NCBI GenBank assembly: GCA_021323155.1
Contig: JAJTCI010000188.1
Coordinates: 1 to 5,102 of the forward strand
DNA length: 5,102 nucleotides
Direction of reading: 5' to 3'
DNA from: Chitinophagaceae bacterium
Lineage (GTDB): Bacteria; Bacteroidota; Bacteroidia; Chitinophagales; Chitinophagaceae
Position 1 is the first letter of the stretch, and the number at the start of each line of letters is the position of its first letter. Made by a program: the position numbers and the translations under genes. The notes below the pieces were generated by a model. The model had not been told where the DNA came from. It was given only the letters and a program-made list of their open reading frames with translations, and ran no database searches. Positions 1 to 3,709 of this stretch are shown piece after piece.

Positions 1-474
1 ACCGGTGACCTGGAAACCTGCCGTGTGTTTTTTATTAATGGCATTTTCCACCGTGCCGTTGTACAGTAAGTCCATTGACACCTGTTTGGTAATACCGTGG
101 AGCGTGAGGTTGCCGCCGAGTTTGTACCTGTTCTTAGCAACCTTTTTAATAGAGGTACTTTTAAACTCCAGCGTTGGGAACTCCTGAGCGTTAAAAAAGT
201 CAGCACTTTTCAGGTGGTTGTCTCTCGCATCGACCCGTGTGTCGATGGAAGCCACTTTAGCAGATAGTTCAAACACGGCGTCACTGAAGTCGGGTTTCAA
301 TGCTGTCACCTTCACGTCAAAGTCGTTGAACGTGCCGGAGACATCCGCTATACCCAGGTGTTTTACTGTAAATCCCAACTGTGAATGGGGATCGTCGTTT
401 GTCCAGGTGGTATTCAGTGCCGTAAATGAACTTAAGAGTATAAAGGCTGAAAAGATGATGGTGAGTTTTTTCAT
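1..474 (-). CDS. YceI-family periplasmic protein (3' end beyond window)
   Basis: The 158 visible residues start with a Sec-type signal peptide (MKKLTIIFSAFILLSSFTA), then typical YceI blocks: W24 and HSQLGFTVKHLG at 30-41, SGTFNDFD just after it, SIDTRVDARDNHLKSADFF in the middle with EFPTLEFKSTS following, and GNLTLHGITKQV near the end. YceI proteins form a lipocalin-like barrel that binds isoprenoid or similar amphiphilic lipids in the periplasm; the ligand here is unknown. No stop codon occurs before position 1, so the C-terminus is missing, perhaps 15-30 residues going by usual family length. The ATG at 472-474 is the only start that gives a complete signal peptide. The gene lies 52 bp downstream of the oxidoreductase on the same strand, and I find no TAnnTTTG box in the gap, so co-transcription is likely. 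Family assignment is secure; physiological role is not. Confidence 0.93.
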   Translation of the reverse strand, partial: MKKLTIIFSAFILLSSFTALNTTWTNDDPHSQLGFTVKHLGIADVSGTFNDFDVKVTALKPDFSDAVFELSAKVASIDTRVDARDNHLKSADFFNAQEFPTLEFKSTSIKKVAKNRYKLGGNLTLHGITKQVSMDLLYNGTVENAINKKHTAGFQVTG

Positions 475-526
475 GTTTCGTGTTTTATTGATGATTTGAT
501 CTTGTTGAGTTTTTAGTGACCCGGCT

Positions 527-1189
527 TTAGTTGTGCAGGATCTTCCATCCCGCGAGCCAGTTGTAATTGTATTTCATTCCGAGTCGGATCAACAGGAGTT
601 GCATACTTTCCAGCGTTCTGCTTACCGCCAGTTCACCAGCCGCGATGGGATTAAAGCCGGCGGTCTTGACGAGTTCTGAAACGGTTTTTACCGCTTCTTC
701 GTCATTCCCCGCCACAAAAGCGTCTACTTGTTTCCCGCTTATCGATGGCGAATTGAAATCGGCGGCGAACGTGGTGTTGAACGCTTTTATCACTTTGGCG
801 TTGGGCAGTAATCGTTGCAATTCCTCGGCGGCGCTCGTACCTGGTTCGGTTACAAGACCGTCGTACGTTTCATTTAAAGGATTGGCGATACTGATCACGA
901 TCTTTTGATTGGCTACCTGCCGGATCTTTTCCGCAATTTCTTTCTCTGCCTGGTAAGGGACCGCGAGAATGATGATGTCGGCTTCCCAGCTTGCATCTGT
1001 AGCACAGGCGGCTGCTTCCACATCGGCACCCGGTGTAGTTGTTTGTATTTCCTTTACCAGGGCGTCCAGTTGTTCCTGGCTATCGCCTTTTAATAAAAGA
1101 CGGTAAGCGCCTTTGGAAACCGACCTGGAAATCGCGGAGCCCATATTGCCACCGGCCCCGATGACTGCTATTGTTTTTTTCGTTTGCAT
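527..1189 (-). CDS. NADP-binding oxidoreductase, F420-reductase-like (COG2085 type)
   Basis: A 220-residue cytosolic protein with an N-terminal Rossmann fold. IAVIGAGGNMGSAI at 7-20 carries the GxGGxMG dinucleotide-binding loop. ADIIILAVPYQA at 70-81 and ISIANPLNE at 99-107 are the next strands lining the cofactor site. VIKAFNTTFA at 133-142 matches the conserved KAFNT block of NADPH:F420 oxidoreductases and relatives, and AGELAVSRTLESMQLLLIRL at 184-203 fits the C-terminal helical part. Members transfer hydride between NADP(H) and a flavin-like or other acceptor. Most Bacteroidota are not known to make coenzyme F420, so the true substrate is probably different and cannot be read from sequence. 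An in-frame GTG at 1207 would add six residues (MIKLKI), but it lies over the predicted transcription start, and the ATG at 1189 gives the normal N-terminus for the family. It is probably first gene of an operon with the YceI gene. Confidence 0.9.
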   Translation of the reverse strand: MQTKKTIAVIGAGGNMGSAISRSVSKGAYRLLLKGDSQEQLDALVKEIQTTTPGADVEAAACATDASWEADIIILAVPYQAEKEIAEKIRQVANQKIVISIANPLNETYDGLVTEPGTSAAEELQRLLPNAKVIKAFNTTFAADFNSPSISGKQVDAFVAGNDEEAVKTVSELVKTAGFNPIAAGELAVSRTLESMQLLLIRLGMKYNYNWLAGWKILHN

Positions 1190-1208
1190 AATCTTTAATT
1201 TGATCACA

Positions 1209-1216
1209 CAAAGCTA
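1209..1216 (-). promoter_or_regulatory. Predicted -7 promoter box of the oxidoreductase
   Basis: Read on the minus strand the sequence is TAGCTTTG, a full match to the Bacteroidota -7 consensus TAnnTTTG. It would place the transcription start near 1205, about 16 nt before the ATG at 1189. No TTG/TTTG -33 element is visible at the usual distance upstream. An 8-bp palindrome CCCGCGGG (1229-1236) occupies the spacer instead. The missing -33 box would fit a promoter that depends on an activator bound further upstream. Confidence 0.5.
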
Positions 1217-1260
1217 GCACGAGGTGTACCCGCGGGCCGTTACGTTCGGGTAAGAAAAAG

Positions 1261-1278
1261 CATTGACAAAAGTCAATG
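1261..1278. promoter_or_regulatory. FNR/Crp-like operator dyad
   Basis: CATTGACAAAAGTCAATG is a perfect inverted repeat with 7-bp arms and a 4-bp centre. Its core TTGAC-N4-GTCAA differs from the FNR consensus TTGAT-N4-ATCAA by one symmetrical position per arm. Its centre is about 64 bp upstream of the predicted start of oxidoreductase transcription, near the -61.5 position used by class I activators of the Crp/Fnr family. A Crp/Fnr-family gene lies immediately upstream on the same strand, which makes it the obvious candidate ligand. The dyad is seen directly; its use as an operator is inference. Confidence 0.55.
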
Positions 1279-1530
1279 AAATGAGTAGTGGATTGAAGCA
1301 CAGTTTCTGAAACGCGCACTCAAGGGTAGCACAGGAATCACTGAAGAGGGTTTTACGCGAACCACGTTTAACAACTTTTCCAAAGTTTGGGTTGACCGGC
1401 TCAGTGGATTTTCTACATGCTATCTAACTTGGTGAAAAGACCGGTAGCACGTGCAGCTTTAGAAAGGCCAGGGACAACGTGCCTTGTTGCAGTTACTAAA
1501 ATTGATTCGTGGCGATACAGCTATGACCAG

Positions 1531-2109
1531 CTATTTGCCGGTCATTTTTTTACGCACACGGCTGAGCGTTTCCGGTGTAAGTCCCATGTAGGAAGCGATC
1601 ATGTGTTGCGGGACGCGCTGAACGATCTGCGGATAAATTGAGGTAAAGCTGGCATACCGTTCCTCCAGGGACAAACTGATTATCGAGGTCAGCCTCCGCT
1701 GCATAGCGATATATGCGCCGGTGATCTGCAGCCGCATCCAGGTTTCGTATTTTGGTAAGGTGGCCAGGAGTTCCTCATGCGCGGCCTTGCCGATGAGCAG
1801 CAATTCGGAGTCCTCCAACGCATCGATGTTATAGGTGGCCGGCTCCGAAGTAAGAAAGCTGTACAGGTCCGAAATGGTCCATCCCTCCAACGCAAACTGG
1901 ATGATGCGTTCCACTCCTTTTTCATCCACGGAATAAGAACGAAGGGCGCCCTTCTCCACGAAAGCGATAAACTTACAAACATCGCCCTCCTGCAAAAGGT
2001 ATTGCCGTTTGCGGAGTTTTTTCGGTGTGAGGTGTTGTTTGATCAATTCTTCTTCATCTGTAGAAAGGTTCACCTTTTCTCTTAATTTCTGAAAGAAGAT
2101 CTCGTACAT
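1531..2109 (-). CDS. Crp/Fnr-family transcriptional regulator
   Basis: A 192-residue cytosolic DNA-binding regulator. The N-terminal two thirds form a cyclic-nucleotide-binding-type beta-roll: KKLRKRQYLLQEGDVCKFIA, then FVEKGALRSYSVDEKG, then IIQFALEGWTISDLYSF, then NIDALEDSELLLIG. A long dimer helix follows, and the C-terminal helix-turn-helix is within VPQHMIASYMGLTPETLSRV near residues 166-185. The phosphate-binding cassette of true cAMP receptors (GE...RSA type) is replaced by EGWTISDLYSFLT, so cAMP binding is doubtful. The FNR N-terminal cysteine cluster is absent; I see only one cysteine (GDVCKF). This pattern is common among short Bacteroidota Crp-like regulators. The start was placed at MYEIFFQKL; an ATG two codons earlier (2115) is equally possible. 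An ATG at 2181 would precede the predicted promoter and is unlikely. It is transcribed divergently from the TRIC gene. Likely targets are the oxidoreductase-YceI pair downstream and possibly itself. Confidence 0.92.
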   Translation of the reverse strand: MYEIFFQKLREKVNLSTDEEELIKQHLTPKKLRKRQYLLQEGDVCKFIAFVEKGALRSYSVDEKGVERIIQFALEGWTISDLYSFLTSEPATYNIDALEDSELLLIGKAAHEELLATLPKYETWMRLQITGAYIAMQRRLTSIISLSLEERYASFTSIYPQIVQRVPQHMIASYMGLTPETLSRVRKKMTGK

Positions 2110-2193
2110 GGGCATCAAATGATGAAACAAAAGTAACAAGGGAAAGCTGTTCCCACCGGTAATATTATCACGGCCTTCCATTACTTTTATTGA
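2110..2193. promoter_or_regulatory. Divergent promoter region with several dyads
   Basis: This 84-bp gap separates the start codons of the regulator (minus) and the TRIC gene (plus). It contains AAAAGTAA at 2129-2136 and its exact reverse complement TTACTTTT at 2181-2188. The left arm lies within the regulator's -7 box; the right arm lies in TACTTTTA (2182-2189), a seven-of-eight match to the same consensus on the plus strand. Between them are GGGAA-AGCTG-TTCCC (2140-2154) and the palindrome TAATATTA (2160-2167). The plus-strand box ends only 4 nt before the TRIC ATG, so it would give a nearly leaderless mRNA; TAATATTA is an alternative -10 region. Function of the dyads is not established. 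Confidence 0.35.
2128..2135 (-). promoter_or_regulatory. Predicted -7 promoter box of the Crp/Fnr gene
   Basis: On the minus strand this reads TACTTTTG, a full match to TAnnTTTG. The transcription start would fall near 2121-2125, leaving a leader of about 6-16 nt before the candidate ATGs at 2115 and 2109. This argues against the longer frame starting at 2181. No clear -33 TTTG is seen. A dyad CATCA-AA-TGATG (2113-2124) lies across the predicted start of transcription and the first ATG, a position where a bound protein would repress. Confidence 0.45.
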
Positions 2194-2811
2194 ATGGACC
2201 TGAGTTTTATCGGTGTGGTTGAAATATTGGGAACATTCAGTTTCGCAGTGGCAGGCGCCTTCGCGGCCATGGAGAAAAAGCTCGATCCATTCGGTGTATT
2301 GATCATCGCCTTCGCCACGGCAATCGGGGGAGGTACCATTCGTGACGTGCTGCTGGGCAGGTTCCCGGTATCGTGGCTCACCAATGCGATCGTGATCGGC
2401 GTGATCATAACAGGTGCCTGTGCCGCATTGTTCTTTTCCGGCCTCCTGAGAAAGTTCGATCGTTTATTATTTTACTTCGATGCGATGGGCCTGGGATTGT
2501 TTACGATGATGGGGATCGAGACCGCTGTCGGGGCAGGCCTTGGGACCGGTATCTGTATTATGCTGGGAACGGTTACGGGATGTTTTGGTGGTGTTCTGCG
2601 GGACGTACTTCTTAACAACGTACCGCTGATCTTTCAAAAAGAGATATATGCGTCGGCGAGTATACTGGGAGGGATCGTTTTCTTCCTGCTCAACGAGCTA
2701 TTGATTGCCCCCGATTTTGCTTACCTGGCGGGGGTGCTGGTAGTGTTTGTTGTACGGGTGCTGGCGGTGCGGTTTTCATGGACGTTGCCGAGGTTTTATG
2801 ATCGAAAATGA
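2194..2811 (+). CDS. TRIC/UPF0126-family membrane protein (YicG-like)
   Basis: A 205-residue inner-membrane protein with about seven hydrophobic segments, the standard length for prokaryotic members of the trimeric intracellular cation channel family. It shows the internal duplication of that family: the first half has AGAFAAMEKKLDPFGVLI followed by GGGTIRDVLLG at 45-55, and the second half has YFDAMGLGLFTMMG at 94-107 followed by FGGVLRDVLLNNVP at 131-144. The paired GG-x-x-RDVLL motifs mark the glycine-kinked pore helices. Prokaryotic TRIC proteins form homotrimeric cation-permeable channels, while some relatives are annotated as glycine transporters, so the substrate here is uncertain. The ATG is the first in-frame start and lies 84 bp from the divergent Crp/Fnr gene. 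No intrinsic terminator is seen directly after the TGA; the first repeat copy begins 7 bp downstream. Confidence 0.93.
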   Translation: MDLSFIGVVEILGTFSFAVAGAFAAMEKKLDPFGVLIIAFATAIGGGTIRDVLLGRFPVSWLTNAIVIGVIITGACAALFFSGLLRKFDRLLFYFDAMGLGLFTMMGIETAVGAGLGTGICIMLGTVTGCFGGVLRDVLLNNVPLIFQKEIYASASILGGIVFFLLNELLIAPDFAYLAGVLVVFVVRVLAVRFSWTLPRFYDRK

Positions 2812-2818
2812 GATGGGG

Positions 2819-2843
2819 TTGCTTCGCTTCGCTCACAATGACG
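2819..2843 (+). repeat. 20/25-bp repeat, copy 1 (25 bp, diverged)
   Basis: The first and isolated copy, 264 bp away from the next. It has the extra CTTCG pentamer and a G-to-A change that gives CTCACAATGACG in place of CTCGCAATGACG, which shortens the terminal dyad to TTG/CAA. It is preceded by GGGG, as are several other copies. Confidence 0.85.
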
Positions 2844-2860
2844 AATAATGCCAGCATGGC

Positions 2861-2888
2861 AGAAAAAAGCCTGGAATGGGCCTCCAGG
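2861..2888 (-). terminator. Intrinsic terminator candidate, minus strand
   Basis: On the minus strand, CCTGGA and TCCAGG form a perfect 6-bp GC-rich stem around a 7-nt loop (2870-2888), followed by C and then six T residues. That is the normal arrangement of a Rho-independent terminator for leftward transcription. No T-run follows on the plus strand, so it would not end TRIC transcription. No minus-strand gene lies to its right in this window, so it either insulates the TRIC gene from antisense reading or ends a non-coding transcript. Confidence 0.5.
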
Positions 2889-2950
2889 GATGCTTCAGGG
2901 AGTCTCCAGGGAGTCGGTAGGGAGTCGGTAGGGAGTCACTAGGGAGTCGC
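2885..2950 (+). repeat. 11-bp tandem repeat, six units
   Basis: Six contiguous 11-bp units: CAGGGATGCTT (degenerate), CAGGGAGTCTC, CAGGGAGTCGG, TAGGGAGTCGG, TAGGGAGTCAC and TAGGGAGTCGC. The consensus is YAGGGAGTCNS. The last five units share AGGGAGTC. The period is about one turn of the DNA helix, so equivalent bases lie on one face. The array overlaps the right arm of the terminator hairpin by four bases. It encodes no plausible protein repeat. Confidence 0.85.
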
Positions 2951-3001
2951 TCTCAAATTGGGAAGGTTTTTTTTGTCGCAAAAAGGGGTGCAGAGGGTGG
3001 A

Positions 3002-3015
3002 ATTACCACGGTAAT
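3002..3015. repeat. 14-bp dyad ATTACC-AC-GGTAAT
   Basis: A perfect inverted repeat with 6-bp arms and a 2-bp centre, the size of a typical dimeric-regulator operator. It lies between the 11-bp array and the main repeat cluster, with no nearby gene start to control. The symmetry is seen directly; a binding role is only possible. Confidence 0.35.
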
Positions 3016-3107
3016 GAAGGATGCTTGCTGACATAGCGGCAGGTCTTGGGGAGATGACGCTGTTGGAGCGGTTGTGAGGTATGTATGAAGTGTAATGCTT
3101 GAGGGGG

Positions 3108-3127
3108 TTGCTTCGCTCGCAATGAGG
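3108..3127 (+). repeat. 20/25-bp repeat, copy 2 (20 bp)
   Basis: Short form with TTGCTTCGCTCGCAATGAGG, differing from the consensus only at its second-last base. It has the TTGC/GCAA dyad and is preceded by a run of five G residues. It is separated from copy 3 by 54 bp, about twice the later intervals. Confidence 0.9.
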
Positions 3128-3181
3128 AGATATGGGGGATCTCAGAGGACATGGATAGATAGTTAGATAAGTATGTACGGG

Positions 3182-3206
3182 TTGCTTCGCTGCGCTCGCA
3201 ATGGCG
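3182..3206 (+). repeat. 20/25-bp repeat, copy 3 (25 bp)
   Basis: Long form in which the inserted pentamer reads CTGCG instead of CTTCG, and the tail is AATGGCG instead of AATGACG. The TTGC/GCAA arms are intact. It starts the regularly spaced part of the cluster. Confidence 0.9.
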
Positions 3207-3230
3207 GTGAATGTTGATTGGTGGGGGAGA

Positions 3231-3255
3231 TTGCTTCGCTTTGCTCGCAATGACG
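3231..3255 (+). repeat. 20/25-bp repeat, copy 4 (25 bp)
   Basis: Long form with inserted pentamer CTTTG; tail AATGACG. The preceding bases GGGGGAGA extend the dyad to ATTGC/GCAAT. Interval to copy 3 is 24 bp. The following interval contains a separate small dyad, GATCT-GTCAG-AGATC at 3257-3271. Confidence 0.9.
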
Positions 3256-3280
3256 AGATCTGTCAGAGATCGCGAAGGGG

Positions 3281-3305
3281 TTGCTTCGCTTCGCTCGCAA
3301 TGACG
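3281..3305 (+). repeat. 20/25-bp repeat, copy 5 (25 bp)
   Basis: Long form matching the consensus throughout, with the pentamer CTTCG doubled and the tail AATGACG. Interval to copy 4 is 25 bp. It is preceded by GGGG. Confidence 0.92.
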
Positions 3306-3331
3306 TGAAGAAGGTAATAGGACGTGGGAGA

Positions 3332-3351
3332 TTGCTTCGCTCGCAATGACG
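3332..3351 (+). repeat. 20/25-bp repeat, copy 6 (20 bp)
   Basis: Short-form consensus TTGCTTCGCTCGCAATGACG. The preceding GGGAGA extends the dyad to ATTGC/GCAAT. It is part of the 46/45-bp tandem duplication. Confidence 0.92.
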
Positions 3352-3376
3352 CGAAGAAGGTAATAGGACGTTTGGA

Positions 3377-3396
3377 TTGCTTCGCTCGCAATGACG
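3377..3396 (+). repeat. 20/25-bp repeat, copy 7 (20 bp)
   Basis: Short-form consensus identical to copy 6 and the last copy of the cluster. The preceding sequence is TTTGGA rather than GGGAGA. It ends the second unit of the tandem duplication. Confidence 0.92.
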
Positions 3397-3709
3397 CCTG
3401 GAGTTGGTGTTGCACCGCCATTACATAGAATACGGATAGGCATCCCCAGCAGAAGGAAAGTGACTGACAAAGGATGCGCGGTTCCACCCCACTATTTAAA
3501 TCGCGCCGCATGATTTTGGCAGAAAAGAAAGCGCCCGTCATGAAATATAACTAATTGTTTTTGTTGCCAATTGTACAAATAGTCCCTTTCTGCCGCTTAG
3601 TCTGGCACAGGTCTCGATTGGAGAAGATTTGTTAAAGCCCGAAATTCAGATGCCGGGTGAAACCATAACACAGACAAATTATTATTCCATCGATCGTTAA
3701 ATGTCTCTT
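3397..3709. other. Gene-free region upstream of the lipoprotein gene
   Basis: About 313 bp with no secure gene. It contains short palindromes ATTTAAAT (near 3494) and TTGTACAA (near 3571) and a possible gene relic at 3551-3700. The best plus-strand promoter box I find is AAGATTTG at 3624-3631, seven of eight matches to TAnnTTTG, without a clear -33 element. That would give a leader of about 70 nt for the lipoprotein gene, but confidence in it is low. Confidence 0.45.
3551..3700 (+). pseudogene. Possible relic of a small secreted protein gene
   Basis: A stretch of 49 open codons ends in TAA at 3698-3700, directly against the ATG at 3701. Its second half reads SLAQVSIGEDLLKPEIQMPG and then ETITQTNYYSIDR, which looks like real protein with a signal-peptidase-like SLAQ site. 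There is no in-frame ATG: the frame is closed by TAA at 3548. In another frame, ATG at 3540 gives MKYN, a stop, and then the hydrophobic LFLLPIVQIVPF, which resembles a signal peptide. A frameshift plus a nonsense change in an old gene would explain this, but chance is equally possible in so short a stretch. I do not recognise the family. Confidence 0.2.

Larger units (their letters stand above)
1190..1530. other. Intergenic region between regulator and oxidoreductase
   Basis: This 341-bp spacer holds the oxidoreductase promoter box and the FNR-like dyad in its left third. Between about 1280 and 1530 I see no convincing gene on either strand: the open frames there are short, overlap the flanking genes and encode nothing recognisable. 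A weak dyad AACTTT-TCC-AAAGTT occurs at 1373-1387. I find no clear intrinsic terminator after the regulator's stop codon, so readthrough into the oxidoreductase is possible. Confidence 0.6.
2812..3107. other. Gene-free tract after TRIC gene, repeat-rich
   Basis: No gene is supported on either strand. The tract holds the first (diverged) copy of the 20/25-bp repeat, a minus-strand terminator candidate, an 11-bp tandem array, a T-run hairpin TTTTTG-TCG-CAAAAA at 2970-2984 and a 14-bp dyad at 3002-3015. The open frames here on the minus strand have no recognisable content and depend on the repeats. Confidence 0.6.
3306..3396 (+). repeat. 46/45-bp tandem duplication containing copies 6 and 7
   Basis: Unit 1 (3306-3351) and unit 2 (3352-3396) share GAAGAAGGTAATAGGACGT followed by a short variable stretch (GGGA against TTG) and an identical copy of the 20-bp repeat with its preceding GA. 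They differ at the first base and in the variable stretch, including one 1-bp length change. The near-identity of the unique part points to a recent tandem duplication, not to independent insertion of two repeats. Confidence 0.85.

Noticed and set aside
1080..1319. 79-codon minus-strand open frame upstream of the oxidoreductase
   Set aside because: It overlaps the oxidoreductase N-terminus in another frame, covers the promoter and the FNR-like dyad, and has no recognisable features.
1515..1530. ACAGCTATGACCA, resembling the lacZ-alpha/M13 reverse-primer site of cloning vectors
   Set aside because: Only about 13 bases match, the flanks do not continue the vector sequence, and the stretch runs directly into the stop codon of the genuine regulator gene. 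Chance match.
1417..1641. 74-codon plus-strand open frame
   Set aside because: Its second half is the antisense of the conserved helix-turn-helix of the Crp/Fnr gene, and the first half has no protein-like pattern.
2110..2181. 24-residue N-terminal extension of the Crp/Fnr protein from ATG at 2181
   Set aside because: It would begin upstream of the predicted -7 box, leave only 12 bp to the divergent TRIC start, and add sequence unlike the family N-terminus.
2967..2985. T-run with TTTTTG-TCG-CAAAAA hairpin as a plus-strand terminator for the TRIC gene
   Set aside because: The stem is almost all A-T with a 3-nt loop, no T-run follows the hairpin, and it lies more than 150 bp after the stop codon.
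3182..3396. CRISPR array: 20-25-bp repeats with 24-26-bp intervals
   Set aside because: Repeat length changes by a pentamer, repeats carry substitutions, two intervals are nearly identical to each other, and the same repeat occurs alone at 2819. No cas gene or leader is present. The repeat resembles a dispersed intergenic element.
2939..3541. Overlapping minus-strand open frames of 92-155 codons
   Set aside because: They are read from the repeats, giving RHCERSEA, VIASEAKQ and SLRAKQS strings depending on frame. Repeat lengths that are not multiples of three put these strings in all frames. Such peptides are a well-known source of spurious gene calls.
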